The notes under the pieces are model-generated. The model made no database searches. It was not told the origin of the DNA and saw only the letters and a list, made by a program, of their open reading frames with translations. Source: Bathymodiolus brooksi (lineage: Eukaryota; Mollusca; Bivalvia; Mytilida; Modiolidae). Taken from it: a stretch of DNA of 64,000 nucleotides. The position numbers and the translations under genes were made by a program. Every line of letters starts with the position of its first letter. The first letter of the stretch is position 1. Below are positions 23,536 to 35,277 of this stretch, one piece after another. The stretch spans positions 26,616,186 through 26,680,185 of the forward strand of contig OY804585.1 of NCBI GenBank assembly GCA_963680875.1, given 5' to 3'.

Positions 23536-23784
23536 TTGAACAAAATAACAATTCTTTCTACCCAAAACTGATTCAAGTGTGTACTTTCATTTCCCATACC
23601 TATCTAGCTATATATAGTTTACAGGTCAAATACAGTTTCATTGTTTTACCAGCAACCAGGAAGTCTTAATATTTGTTCTTTGCTCTTTATTCTACTTAAG
23701 CACAGATTAGATTCTGTGTTTTCTGTTAAGCTGACAATATTGTTAGGGCTAAGAGTATTTAATATCACAATATTTTATTTCTAC

Positions 23785-23925
23785 CATGGAGGTCAGTTTT
23801 ATTGGTGGAGGGAAAACGGCATACCTGGAGAACACTACCGACATCTCACATGACACTAAAACTTGATGACAGAAAACTGTATCAAGTACACCTTGCACAA
23901 GAGCTTGAGTGGTGACATGCACTAA
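23785..23925 (-). mobile_element. SINE-B partial copy
   Basis: TACCATGGAGGTCAGTTTTA, TTGGTGGAGGGAAAACGGC, CATCTCACATGACACTAAAA and AGTGGTGACATGCACT. It resembles the middle of the family and abuts the TA-flanked element at 23,940. Confidence 0.55.
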
Positions 23926-23939
23926 TGTATATCAAACTA

Positions 23940-24126
23940 CAGTAGAACTTGTGTAATCCGACCCTGTTTTCTAGTCCCAGCGTTATTAATTATATCTCAT
24001 TTGGACCAAATATGACTCTTCCAGTTGTTTCTCGTAAAGTTTGTGACACCAGAGTGTTCTAACATCCTGTACAATCCGACACATATTCTTGGCCCCATGG
24101 TATGTCAAATTAGACATGCTCCACAG
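23940..24126. mobile_element. TA-flanked MITE
   Basis: Left end CAGTAGAACTTGTGTAATCC; right end GTCAAATTAGACATGCTCCACAG; TA on both sides. The interior has TCCTGTACAATCCGACACAT, shared with the element at 8359. Confidence 0.65.
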
Positions 24127-24619
24127 TACCATAGAAGCATGACTGCCCACTAAAACTGTGCCACATTTGCATATTTTTTTTTTACCAATTTCTACATCTA
24201 AATAATAGACGATAATTGGCCAACACCCAACATCTTTATAACTTAACGTGCAGGCAAATATAGCCACAAACAGATTTTGTTCAATGTTTGAAGTGAGTTA
24301 TGCCCCTTAAATAGTTATATATTTTCAGTCACATAGAACAAAGTTGCAGTATCACTTTCAAAATGATTTCTACCATGTTTGTCCTCTTGATTATTATGGT
24401 TCTAGGACACATAGAATTCATTGGTTAAGACCCCAAGTCTTAGCCACATTATAGACAATTTGTCAACATAAAATATAATAAAGTTCAAGTCTGACTTAAA
24501 TATGTTTCACCATAAACCTCTCTCTCTATATTACTTGCATTCAACAGTTTAAGTGATAAGGTTAATGTTAAAGTTGTGAGTAGTTTTCCATTGTTATAAT
24601 AGGATAAAAACCATTCCTA

Positions 24620-24895
24620 TATTTTGGTTTGTGGTTTATGGTGTTTACTACCACTTTCAACACTATTTAAGTTTTATTGTGGCAGTCAGTTTTTATTGAT
24701 GGAGGAAATCGGAGGACACAGAGAAAACCACCGACCTGTCACAAGTCACTGACAAACTTTATCACATAATGTATCAAGCACACCTCGCAAGAGTGGGATT
24801 TGAACTCGCAACATTAGTGGTGATAGGCACTGATTGCACAGGTAGTTGTAAATCCAACTATCGTACGATAACGACCATGACTACCCCTTGAACAA
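24620..24895 (-). mobile_element. SINE-B copy
   Basis: GTGTTTACTACCACTTTCAA, GAGAAAACCACCGACCTGTC, ACAAGTCACTGACAAACTTT, ATCACATAATGTATCAAGCA and a head ending AGGTAGTTGTAAATCCAACT. Near full length. Confidence 0.75.
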
Positions 24896-25014
24896 TGACA
24901 TTCATGATAATATACATGTTTGGTTTAAACCAGCCTCCCAAGTATGTACATGGAAATACTACCCAGACAAAAAATAATAATAGAATACACATATGTACTC
25001 AAATGTTAGCAACT

Positions 25015-25325
25015 AACTCTGTGGTGTTATAGTTAGTATGATAGATCATTGGTGCGATCCCATGTTCAGTCAAACCAACAACTATAACATTGGTATTTGC
25101 TGCCTCTGTGTTAAGGATAAAGAGTGCCGACGGGTTGGCTTCGAGTCCGGATAATGTGTCCAAGTGGAGTGTGACCTGTCAACCTGAGGACTATTGATTT
25201 TCAGTGAGCTCCAACTAAGACTGTTGGTCTAGTACAAAACAGATATCCTCATCACAAAGTAATACTATGATATTTCCGAAAAAAATGCTCATTTGGCATT
25301 AAAACAACAATCACTCACTCAATGT
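25015..25325 (+). mobile_element. SINE-A copy, near full length
   Basis: Head TGTGGTGTTATAGTTAGTAT with a B-box-like GGTGCGATCCC, then TATTTGCTGCCTCTGTG, GTGTCCAAGTGGAGTG, GAGCTCCAACTAAGACTG and the tail ATTTGGCATTAAAACAACAA + TCACTCACTC. Confidence 0.75.
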
Positions 25326-25399
25326 TAGCCAATGAAAAGAACACACAACTTCTCTTATTTTTATTTATAAAAAATATTTTAACTGCAACAGTAAGTATA

Positions 25400-25550
25400 C
25401 TAATAATGTACATTTAATGTATACAATGTATATTAATGTATACAATGTGTATTAAAGCAGAAATGTGTGTATTAATCTATACAATGTGTATTAAAGCAGA
25501 AATGTGTGTATTAATGTATACAATGTGTATTAAAGAAGAAATATGTGTAT
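25400..25550. repeat. ~44-bp tandem repeat, 3-4 copies
   Basis: Repeats of TGTATACAATGTGTATTAAA + GCAGAAATGTGTGTATTAA with minor variation. Confidence 0.75.
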
Positions 25551-25689
25551 GTTATAATTAGATGTCTGATGTTTACCATGTAAACATTGAAGTCTAATAA
25601 TAATTCTAATATGACCCCCAATATAGTCGTTGTGTGGCAGATTCTAAGGTCGCCTAGGGTCATAAAAATTACCGTATTTGTCATATTAG

Positions 25690-25855
25690 AAAAGAAATAA
25701 TTCATGGCAGCCGTAGATTTGTGTACATTTAACCATGGGTGGGGCATTTATATTCATATTTTATCCCTCGCTAGCGCTCGGGAAAAAAATAATTGAATGC
25801 CCAACCCATGTTAAATGAGCACAAATCTACGGCTGCCATGAATTATTTCTTAAGC
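25690..25855. repeat. hairpin element, ~55-bp arms
   Basis: Left arm AGAAATAATTCATGGCAGCC ... AACCATGGGT (25,692-25,741); right arm ACCCATGTTAAAT ... GGCTGCCATGAATTATTTCT (25,803-25,853). The loop carries CCTCGCTAGCGCTCGG. Probably a small foldback MITE. Confidence 0.7.
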
Positions 25856-26003
25856 ATTCAAACAAAACAGAAATAATTGTTAGGACAACATTTTTATAGA
25901 CTGCATATAATAGATTATCTTCTATGCGACACATAGAACTTTCTCTGCAAAATTTGAAAATAAAATATTCGAACAATTTAGAAAGTCAAGTACCAGTATG
26001 TAT

Positions 26004-26531
26004 CATCTTCGCTAGCCAAGGGTTATGATTCGGGTCCCCCTTCTCTACACCCTTGGTGGATCTAGAATACATTTTGAAATTCGCGTGCAATGCCACCTGG
26101 TGGTTTATCGAAGTTGCGCCCCTTAGATAGTCGTCATCGACAGCCAATCAGAATCGCTTTGTTATACGTATGTTGGAGAGTTGAAAATGGCAGCGCCCAG
26201 TGAAGATAAACTTATTTGTGATAAATTTAATTTGGAAGCACTTACTGTCAACCAGGTGAAAGTTTCAAAGCTTTGGCAGACGGGAAAGATGTTTTCATTG
26301 GAACCAAAACGGGAGGTGGCAAATTGTTGTCATATGAGAGCATTGCGGTGCCATCTTTGTTTACATTTCGTCGATAACATGTGCTCCGTGTAAAACGTCT
26401 TCTGATTGGATACGTGTACTGGTAGCCGTAACCAATGAAATATTAAAGCGCGAATCCTCAAAATGTATTCTAGATCTGCCAAGGGTGGAGAGAAGGGGTA
26501 CCCGAATCGTAACCCTTGGCTAGCGAAGATG
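26004..26531 (+). mobile_element. 528-bp TIR element carrying a RecQ-like helicase start
   Basis: Inverted ends of ~80 bp begin CATCTTCGCTAGCCAAGGGT at the left, with the near-perfect complement at the right. The 9-bp direct repeat AGTATGTAT lies outside both (25,995-26,003 and 26,532-26,540). Between the TIRs is one short, broken coding segment on the + strand. A 9-bp duplication with long TIRs is MULE/foldback-like; the superfamily is not settled. Confidence 0.85.
26187..26377 (+). pseudogene. RecQ-like DNA helicase, N-terminal fragment (frameshifted)
   Basis: From ATG 26,187 frame 1 reads MAAPSEDKLICDKFNLEALT + VNQ. The match to helicase then moves to another frame at 26,267: KALADGKDVFIGTKTGGGK followed by LLSYESIAVPSLF, ending at TAA 26,375-26,377. 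In RecQ-like helicases this region is the Q-motif approach plus Walker A (GKDV.v..PTGxGKS). Here the Ser after GGGK is Leu. The frameshift and lost Ser argue for a dead copy. Its position between inverted repeats suggests capture or residue of a transposon gene. Identity as RecQ-like is by motif pattern only. Confidence 0.65.
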
Positions 26532-27442
26532 AGTATGTATATGAAGAAAAATATTTTGCTGCACAGAAGAAAAAAGAAAATTACAAACTAGAGGCTCACT
26601 TTGTTATAAAATATATATTTAATATCCACTGATCATTCATGTACAGTTTGGGTACAATCAAGTTTGAGGTTTCTAAGAAATATTTTTTGTATCCATTTTA
26701 GATTAAACTAAGTCCTATGGTTCTGGACTTCAATTGATACAAAAAATGTACATTTTATTAAGGACCATCCAATGATGATCATTAATGCATAATTTGCATT
26801 CATTTGAGTTTGTATCTCATGAGAAAACTTTCCATTCCTAGTCTTTTGTTGATCTATTGTCTGCAGTGGTAGCCATCTTGGATTTCAGATCCAAAGGATC
26901 TTTTACACCACATTAATTTTTCAGCGATTTTCAATTAGTTTCTTAACAAAAGAACTTTTTTGAAGCTAAGGCAATTAAATCACATTATTAGCTCTGTGGT
27001 TATGTCAAATTACAAAGAAAAATTCATGCCGATTTCGTTTCTATATGGCCCAGTGGTTTGGCAAAGATGTAAATGTACAATAATGAGGGCAGACACAAAA
27101 AGATGATGGTACCAGTAATTCAAATGGTCCTTTGGACCAGCTGAGCTAAAAATGAAAAAAGTTAAAAGAACAATAACAATTTTAAATAATCTGCTGAATG
27201 CAATGTATTTACATTGAATTAAAATGTAACCAGAGGCTTACATGGGTTTGTAATTGCTCATATTTGTTTACGACTGGACAACACAATTCATTTCGAAGGC
27301 ATTCAACTAAAAACTAATCTGACATTAAAAAAGTTAAAAGTAGTAAAAGATACTGTATGTGAATAAGGTGACACCAGACCAAGATAACAAATGTTTTAAA
27401 AAGTTTGGGAAAATGTTGAATGTTTCTATGAACTTCAATATA

Positions 27443-27613
27443 CAGTGGAACCTGTCTAAATTAAACCCTATATAAACAGGAATCCTGTATAAACCAAACT
27501 TTAGATGAAGCCCCAAGAAATCTTTGTTAATTTAACCTGCATAAACTGAACACCTGTCTATTCCCAACACAAAAGTTGGTCCCAAGGAGGTTTGGTGTAG
27601 ATAGGTATCACTG
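27443..27613. mobile_element. TA-flanked MITE
   Basis: Left end CAGTGGAACCTGTCTAAATT; right end GGTGTAGATAGGTATCACTG; TA on both sides. The interior AACTGAACACCTGTCTATTC matches the family. Confidence 0.65.
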
Positions 27614-28960
27614 TATATGTAAACATTCTGTAATGTATCTAGAATCTGTGAAAGCTAATTAGGAAGATTTAATTACACAAGATACGTACATCATTTGTAC
27701 ACATGCATCACTACCAAAAAAACCCACCAAATATTGAAGATAAATTTAGTACATTTACCGGGATACTTTGAAAGTTCTTTGGGGGCACATGTCACATAAA
27801 AATCACATGTGGTGCATACAAATTTGCAGATGTTGAACTAAATATTTGCAGTCATATAAAAATCAGTTCAATTGACAGGAATGTGTCATGCTATTTTCAA
27901 GATCTATAGGAGGGCTATGGTGATTTACACCACTTTCAACAATATTTCAGTGATATTGTGGCAGTCAATTTTATAAGACCTATAAGGCAATTTGAAGGAT
28001 TTTAGCCTTTGCCAAAGGATGACATATTCTGTTCAGGACAAGGTGTATTTAACATAAAAGAGATCCCCTATTGAGCATGATATGACAGCATCAAGTTAAC
28101 ATGATCATTATGAAACAAGTGTAGATACACTTACATTGTAAATGGTTTTCCCTGAAGTTTAGAGAATGCAATACATAATAGAATGCTTTAATGAATTTGA
28201 AGAAAAAATTTCATTGCCATTTTTTTTCTTTTGTGTTTTGAACCGGTTTTCAACTAAAGGCTGTTTATGATAAATGATAATTTATATACAGTTTGGGTTC
28301 ATCAATCAGGTTGATCGTTTTTGGGAAGGAAGATATTTTAACATTTTCCAAGTGGAATCCTGTTAATATTTTTCGTAAAATGGTGGCCATCTTTGATTTT
28401 TTGGCAACATTTTTTTGAATATGCTGAAAAAAGTGAGAAAGGTAATTTAGAGGAAGACCAGTGGAGACATCAATTTCAAATTCTACAAATTTTCCAAGGA
28501 CTGTCCAAAATCCAATTGTATCTATGGTTGTATAAACTGGAAGTGAGGCAAACAGGAAGTGTTGTAAATGAAATGGTTGCATTGTTTAAATTGATAATAA
28601 TGAAATATATAGATGAATCAACTTGTTATGAATGTTACTCTTATTTTTAGGAATGTTTTTTTTTCTTTTTTCTTTCTTTTTTTTTTTATAAAAAATGTAT
28701 ATATTTTCCAACCATATCAGTCATAATGGACATTTCTATAATAAAATAACTATCATCATCTTTAATATATGAGGAATGAACATACATTGATGTATGATAC
28801 TTAAAATTTTGATAAAAATGGTTTTCTGAAAAAAAAATTCCAAATAGAAATTTGCTGCTCAATATAACATCTGGTTTTTTTTTAAAGCAGAAATAATATC
28901 AAATTCTTTAAACAATGAGTGACAATTTTTTTTGTTAAGAAATGATTGAACATCACAAGA
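27614..28960. other. intergenic, no gene recognised
   Basis: Apart from a SINE-B tail fragment at ~27,915-27,985 (reverse), no repeat with clear ends. The overlapping open frames on both strands at 28,265-28,650 share the same bases and show no domain or codon signal, so they are not called. Confidence 0.5.
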
Positions 28961-28964
28961 CATA

Positions 28965-29065
28965 CATAATTATGTGCAATTCAGAATACATAATTATGTA
29001 CAATTCACAATACATAATTATGTACAATTCACAATACATAATTATGTACAATTCACAATATAATA
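28965..29065. repeat. 24-bp tandem repeat
   Basis: Four to five copies of AATACATAATTATGTACAAT + TCAC, each partly self-complementary (ACATAATTATGT). Confidence 0.8.
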
Positions 29066-29197
29066 TTATAAAATATGTACATTAAAATCTGGATTTCATT
29101 AAATAATAAAAACTAACAATATCAACATTACCTTACATAATTACATATGTATATACTTATATAAAATGTTATACCGAAAGAATGCACATTATATATA

Positions 29198-29346
29198 GAT
29201 TCTTCTGCTACCAGTGGATTACGACGATATTTCTCTATTCGTGAAATTTTCAAGTATTAAAGCTAAAGATTAAGCGAAAGATTTAAAATTTGAAAATTTA
29301 ATTATTGAGAGTAGAGAAATATTGTAATTCATTGGTAGTAGAAGGG
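29198..29346. repeat. hairpin element
   Basis: Left arm CTTCTGCTACCAGTGGATTA + CGACGATATTTCTCTA; right arm TAGAGAAATATTGTAATTCA + TTGGTAGTAGAAG. About 35-bp imperfect arms; likely a MITE. Confidence 0.65.
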
Positions 29347-29808
29347 GAATCTGTTTCTCTTTTGACCAAAATGTCAAAATTATTTTTATGTTGTTAATTT
29401 CCATCGTTAATGACCATTGAAAGGAAATTGGCGGGTATTCTGTGATGATTAAAAATATTACAACAATTTAACCAACTGGTTAAACAAGCTAAAAATAGAA
29501 GAAACATGAATCTCTCAATTCTGACCTCTTTATACAACGGTTCATTCTAAATAATAACAATTGGTTACACAAAGAACATAAAAGATTATTATATAAACAT
29601 CACAGCGACAAAATATTACATTGCCCAAATTTGCAAAAGTTACTGATGTCCTGCATGAGAAAATATTCAATAAACTATTATAAGGTATACATGTAGCAGA
29701 AAATTAATTACTAATTTTAAAACTAGTCTACTGTACATCAATATATTACCGTAATTGTTTGTGTATTGCACACATACACACCTCTTCTCTTAATTTCTGA
29801 TCTTAATA

Positions 29809-30046
29809 CAGTAGTCTCTCCCTCTTACAAGGCTATCCCTTCTGTAATGAAAAAGTGGCCTTATAGGAGGGGTGGCCTCTCTTGAGGGGAACAATTTAAA
29901 GAGTATTTTACTTTCTCAGTGCATCTGAAATCTGGCCTTATAAGAGGACAATTTACTAGCATTTTACTATCTCAGTGCAGCTAATATCAGACCTGATAAG
30001 ATGGATGGCCTTTGGTAGGAGTGGCTTTAAAAGAGAGGGACTACTG
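29809..30046. mobile_element. TA-flanked MITE
   Basis: Left end CAGTAGTCTCTCCCTCTTAC, right end TTAAAAGAGAGGGACTACTG; TA on both sides. Internal copies of GGCCTTATA(A/G)GAGG. Confidence 0.7.
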
Positions 30047-32600
30047 TAATACAAAGGATTTAGAAATAATTATGTATGATTCTCTCATGGGAAATAAGTG
30101 AGTATTACACACAGATAATTGCAGTATTTCCTTCATAATGTTACAAATATTACCATGTCTGTTTTATGCATATAAATCAAAGCTCTCAAAGTGCTCATTG
30201 AGGTGGCACATATGAGCTTTGAATAATATAATTCTAACTAATAAAAAGTATGCCAGGTTATACAGATGTATACATATATGTGATACTTTAGATATTTAAT
30301 ATTTGTTTTCTATTTCTGATCTTTAATTTTCATGTTACATTTATGAAGTACACTTGTTTTTCCTAATTAATGTCCTAAAAATAAATTTCATGCTTGATTA
30401 AGATGCTACATATATATTCCAAAAAGGGGATTCATTTACTACACAAAATAGTAATATATGCACAAATATGTAGGAATATCTATTTTCATTATTGGTTCAT
30501 GCTAAAACCAAGTCTTCCCTTTTTTAACTAGAACTTAAATATTATGAAAGGAAACTTGCATAATGTGCCTTTACATAACTAACAAAAAATATGATTTGAT
30601 TAAAAAAATGTTCAAAGAGAGATAACTCTAACACAAAAATTAAAAATGTAACTTTTTTTTATTTTTTTTTTATTAATACAATAAATACTTAAAAAAACAA
30701 ACATGAACATGTTCCATCAACTATTTTGTTATCATATGCAAAGCTTAAAATGAATAAAAAAAAAAGCATGTTCAACAAAGCAACTGACTGATTATTTCAA
30801 TGTGTATGAACAAATGAGAGCTTGTGAAAAAAATAAAATAAAATGTTTACAAATTTTCCTGAAAATTCATTGGTGGTAACCCACAGCTGATGATGCTTTC
30901 CACTCATCCTCCATGGGTCAACTAACAGAGAAATCCCTGTAGTCATCAATTGTTTAAGAGTCTTTCTAGTCTTGACATCAGTATTTCTTTCCCCTCTACT
31001 ATAATCCCCTGAGCATGGTGTGATCCTCACAAAGACTAACAAGTATGAAACAGCCACAAGTCAGTTTCTAATCTGATGGCTTGAAGTGGAGATTACCAAT
31101 TTGTCAGAAAGGCAAAAATAAAGGAAAACAGTCAAATTAAAATAGAAAACATGCCAAGTTAAAAACCTGCAAAACAGTCGTAAGTAAAATTCCAAGGTTT
31201 CTTTACATGACATCATCGGGAAAAGTGATATACTACCAGTGACTGTATAAAACAAAAATCTATACAGTCAATGCATTCTGCTTGTTCAAATAGCACAGCT
31301 CCAGGAGAAAGTAATTTATTTAATATATAATTTTTGTAACTTTCTGAACATTATTCACACCATATACAATAATGTTCAGAAAGTTACAAATTTAAAAGTT
31401 AACTTTCTGAATTTTATTGTAGATGCCTGCACTTGAGGTAGATATTGTGGTGAGAACTCACATCAGTAGTGTTAGCCTGGAGGTGATAAGTCAACGACCT
31501 TGATCATATGACAACCCCTGACCCTCTCAAAGAAAAAAATGACTAGTTTAGGATATTTACCATTATCATTATCATTTTTAACGTCAAATAAACAGAGCTT
31601 CTATGTCCATGAAAAAAAGACTAGTTATATACAAAAGATATATACCAAATATTGAAATAAACAGAGTTAGAAAGGGGAGATAACTCCCATGATAACTGGC
31701 CAATCAAAAAACTAATAAAATAAGATCATGTTTATATCATACTGCAACATAATACCAAATAAAGAATAGAATCTATCACAAGCCATTTAAATTACAAGTT
31801 ACTAGTTGAATGCATATGAATTAAACACCATTACAACTCTGAAATTAAAATTAAAAAAAGTTAAAACAAGTGCCATAACTCCCACGATAATTTATCAACA
31901 AAGCTAAAACAAGGGCAACAACTCCCACAATAATTTACCAATCAGATATGTTGATATATGTATAAAGAATAAAAATCTGTAATAAGAAAAATTACACACA
32001 GGTTTGTAAGTTTGTAAATTATAACAAAATTGCTTTATTATTAAAGTGTCAGAAGAAGAATATCTACCAATCAACAGTTAATAAAAACCCAGGAAATAAA
32101 CAACTTTCAACATTTAAACTACCAAGATGTTCACAGCTTATTCTAAGCTTAGCCTTTATCCAACAATATCTTATTGACCAATTAAACTGAAAAAAAAAAT
32201 GTGTCTTCATCTACATGTACTTTGTATAATACAACAGTTATATACCAGTAACACTGAGGCATCATCAGTTTGTTTTCTCCAGCTTCGCTAGTTGAGGACT
32301 CGGTAAAAATAATCTCATTCTAAGGGTTCACCAAACCTGGCGAAGTGGGTGACTTTTTCACCCTGTTTTCAATGAAATCGCCCTATTTTCGACACAAGGC
32401 GAAGTTGTACAAATGTAATTTCCCAGTCAGTTTATAGAAGTCAGTATTTTTTCACCAATAACCATAGTTTGTTCTTCCACATTGGCCCACAAGAAGTTCC
32501 CATGTTTCTGAAATTTGACCTGTACAGGGTTTTGATATTTAATATTTTATTCCAATCTAGTTGATTGCATCTTTAATAAAATCGCTGAGCAGCATGTTTG
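30047..32600. other. intergenic, no gene recognised
   Basis: AT-rich. One clear hairpin at 31,329-31,391 (TTTTTGTAACTTTCTGAACA ... TGTTCAGAAAGTTACAAATT). Isolated - strand frames at 30,797-31,255 lack domain features. Confidence 0.5.
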
Positions 32601-33047
32601 TTTTGCTAAATATAGGAGGACATCCAGGCCTCCACATTAACATATTTTTCAACTTGTCCTTTCGGACAACTAACTAAAAAAAGTACTTGTCCGATTCAAT
32701 CTTTTAGTTGTCCGAAAAAAATAATAAAAATTACAAAAACTACAGAATAATTATCAAGGGCTCCCACTACTTTTAAATTAGAGGGAGAGGTGACTTCTCT
32801 TTCAGAGAGCTCACAGGGAGAAGTGGGGAGACTTTTGGGAGAAGTCAATTGGGATTAATCGAAACATTGTTTCGCGACCCCTCTGACGTTACCCTGCCCA
32901 AATTTAGTAAATAGTTAAAGCTGCCTGAACTGATTTGTTCTGGTTTTTTTTTATTCATAACTACCTTAAGGACATATATTCAATGTCACATTTTTATTTC
33001 TGTCTACCTTGACTATGGAGTCTTGCATACCAGTGATTTGTATATGT

Positions 33048-33075
33048 ACCCCGCCCCCCCCCCCCCCCCCCCCCT
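33048..33075. repeat. poly-C tract
   Basis: About 22 consecutive C after CCCCG, then T5. Length in the assembly may be unreliable. Confidence 0.8.
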
Positions 33076-33150
33076 TTTTCCTTCTGAAATATTACTGTGT
33101 TGTGATCCAATACCACACAAATTGTAATAACTCATATTTGTGCTATATAA

Positions 33151-33229
33151 ATCCTTGTTTCTGGTAAAAAAATATATACCTAGATACTATATATACCAGT
33201 ATCTAGGTATATTTTTTACCAGAAACAAG
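33151..33229. repeat. long perfect-looking palindrome
   Basis: CTTGTTTCTGGTAAAAAA ... ACCTAGATACT, a short TATATATACC centre, then AGTATCTAGGT ... TTTTTTACCAGAAACAAG. Arms of ~33 bp with almost no loop. Confidence 0.8.
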
Positions 33230-34237
33230 TGCCTGTTATATAAATAAAGCAAATTATTTTATTTAAATTCACAGAGAAATAAAAATTTTAGTGGATCTTT
33301 TCAACCAGATCAGGAAAAAGCTTGTAATATTTGTCCATTTCAAAGGTTTCAATATTTCCCAAAAGCCTAAATCAAGTCCTCTATCGTATTTTGCACAAAA
33401 GACAAGTATACATTTGGCGCCAAATTGATATCCGATAATTTTTACGTGTCCGTTCCGGAGTGATTCTTGTTCTTATATTTCAAATATTGATATTTCCGCT
33501 CATAAAAGCATTTCTGAGATTGCGACTTTTATTTTCTCAATGTCCTTGACCTTCATCAAAGCATGTAGGAACGATAAATGATACAATAAAAGAGTTTTGA
33601 TCTGGCATTTCACTTTAGTTTTAATCAAAATAAATTATGGACAAATTGGAGATCAAACATGGCTCTTTTATACAACAAACCCTGTATTTTATACCAGTGG
33701 GAATAGATTTGTCCGTCTCACCGGCACGTTTGGGAATCTCTGATTTTTTCACTTGTCCCATCGGACAACCGTAATACAAGATCTACTTGTCCGACGTCAG
33801 TTCTCACTGGTACCGGACAATCGGACAAATGTTAATGTCAAGGCCTGACATCCGTTGGCTAGGAAAGAAACAATAAAATAGCTGCAAGCTCTTCGAAAGT
33901 CTCCCAGATTTTTCCTCACTTCCCCTTATGTCAACTGAAAGAGAAGTCATGTCGCCCTGTTTTTACCAGGTGTGGTGAGCCCTGGGTCCTATCCCTAAAC
34001 ACATCAGAGATCACTTTGGGACGCGCCATTGCGCAATAAAAACGGAAATGGCGCAGAAAGTTAACCTACGGCCAATGGAATTTGCGTATCGTGCGCCCGT
34101 GGTCGGGATCGTTGACGCGAATTTAGCTATTCTGTCCAGCAATCTCCATTCTGGAGATAAATAATGTACCGATATCCTGTCTCGGGTTTTTCTGACAATA
34201 GATTGGATATCGCTGAGTTTATCCGAAATACATAAAC

Positions 34238-34537
34238 ATGCCACCGCCACGAAAAAAACTGAAGTCTCCAGTTGAAAACCAAAGGAAAATTATGTTTTTC
34301 CTTGGACAAACGGATGAATCAAATCAGGATTCTACTGAAGATATTGCTACTACAGGCAACAGCGATAATCCAAGTGATACGCCTGTCGAATTACGGAAAT
34401 TTCAGGACCGTTGGTGCTCTCTCTTCCCCTGGGTTACCTACGAGTCTAAGGAAAATAAAATGTTTTGCAAATTGTGTCAGGACATAGATGCCAAAAACGA
34501 GATGACACTGGGAACAAACAATATTAAAACGTTTTAA
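34238..34537 (+). CDS. TTF/BED-type zinc-finger ORF, hAT-transposase-like N-terminus
   Basis: A 99-aa frame from ATG 34,238 to TAA. A basic start (MPPPRKKLKSP) and acidic linker precede KFQDRWCSLFPWVTYESKEN + KMFCKLCQDI. The pattern W...FPW..Y....N.MFC..C is typical of the N-terminal zinc finger in hAT-derived proteins such as the ZNF862/C17orf113 group, which run to several hundred residues. Here the frame stops right after the first Cys pair and the later His/Cys are absent, so it is a 5' fragment. GC-richer DNA just upstream (34,010-34,240) could be its promoter. It is convergent with the zinc-transporter gene, 537 bp beyond its stop codon. It could be a first exon if a donor exists, but none is obvious. 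Confidence 0.55.
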   Translation: MPPPRKKLKSPVENQRKIMFFLGQTDESNQDSTEDIATTGNSDNPSDTPVELRKFQDRWCSLFPWVTYESKENKMFCKLCQDIDAKNEMTLGTNNIKTF

Positions 34538-34699
34538 AAAATGTTTTGAAATATGGGATGGTCTACCACTATCTGTAACTCTCTATGATAAAGTATTTTC
34601 ACGTTAAAAGCTGATTTCAAAATGAGATGAAATGATACATTTCATATGCTTTTTAGAGGGTCTTAAAACCTTCAAATCTAGTTTCCTAGGCGGCCCACA

Positions 34700-34840
34700 A
34701 ACCCCCAGCTTAATGGCCCATTCCATTTACTCATGATGGGCCATAATGGCCCCTTCCATTTACTCATGATGGGCCATAATGGCCCCTTCCATTTACTCAT
34801 GATGGGCCATTGGTCCATCATGAGTAAATTCCAGGGGGAT
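34700..34840. repeat. ~39-bp tandem repeat with inverted end
   Basis: Three copies of CCATTTACTCATGATGGGCC + ATAATGGCCCCTT; the last is followed by its complement GGTCCATCATGAGTAAAT. Confidence 0.8.
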
Positions 34841-34994
34841 CTCTGCACATGTAAATAACAATTTTTACTGGTTACTGATGCACAGTTGAATCAGCTGGTA
34901 TCTATTGATCTGGTAAACCATTTGTATTTTTCGGCTTTTCTTATGATTCTAAATATATAATAAGCATTTTCTCAACAATTTTCTCAAGCTGCTG

Positions 34995-35000
34995 TTTATT
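34995..35000 (-). terminator. candidate polyadenylation signal of the zinc transporter
   Basis: AATAAA on the - strand, 74 nt beyond the stop codon at 35,074. Position is plausible but no cleavage evidence is available. Confidence 0.35.
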
Positions 35001-35073
35001 TGTTCATATTTACTTTTGATTTTGTTGTTGTTGTTAAAATCACATTAATATCGTTAACAACTTATGAATGTAT

Positions 35074-35277
35074 CTATTCCAAACACGGTGAAGAGGCAGA
35101 TATTTTCAGTTTGTTCTGATCAACAGTCTTGTGTGTTGGGCTGTTTTCTTTGCTACTCAGTCGTGCAAGTACTGTTTTATTTTTTGGTGCACAACACGTA
35201 TCAACAAAACATGTTTTATCAGGTCCACACTCGAGAGAACAATTTTGATTACGAGGAAAATCTTCAATATCATTATC
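35074..35277 (-). CDS. SLC30A1: ZnT1 exon 8: Cys-rich tail and stop
   Basis: Acceptor TATTTTGTAG|GATA; 67 codons then [23 protein letters not shown] carries six Cys, comparable to the C-terminal Cys cluster of ZnT1. The rest is Ser/Lys-rich and poorly conserved, ending SSPCLE. Confidence 0.88.
   Translation of the reverse strand, partial: DNDIEDFPRNQNCSLECGPDKTCFVDTCCAPKNKTVLARLSSKENSPTHKTVDQNKLKISASSPCLE

Larger units (their letters stand above)
32626..33846. mobile_element. TIR element, CAGGCCT ends, interlocked with a second inverted repeat
   Basis: Ends CAGGCCTCCACATTAACAT (from 32,625) and ATGTTAATGTCAAGGCCTG (to 33,847). With these ends the flanks share ACATC, a 5-bp duplication; read as AGGCCT...AGGCCT the flanks share GACATCC. 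Both subterminal regions are rich in (A)CTTGTCCG / CGGACAA. No ORF. A second inverted-repeat pair (32,755-32,850 and 33,890-33,990: GACTTCTCTTTCAG, GGGAGACTTT) has one arm inside and one outside. Confidence 0.7.

Noticed and set aside
28265..28650. Overlapping open frames on opposite strands (105 and 85 codons)
   Set aside because: Same DNA, no recognisable motif, no splice context or repeat boundary; chance frames in AT-rich DNA.
30797..31255. Minus-strand frames that might be further zinc-transporter exons
   Set aside because: The transporter already ends with a stop at 35,074 and family-consistent length; these frames have no family similarity.
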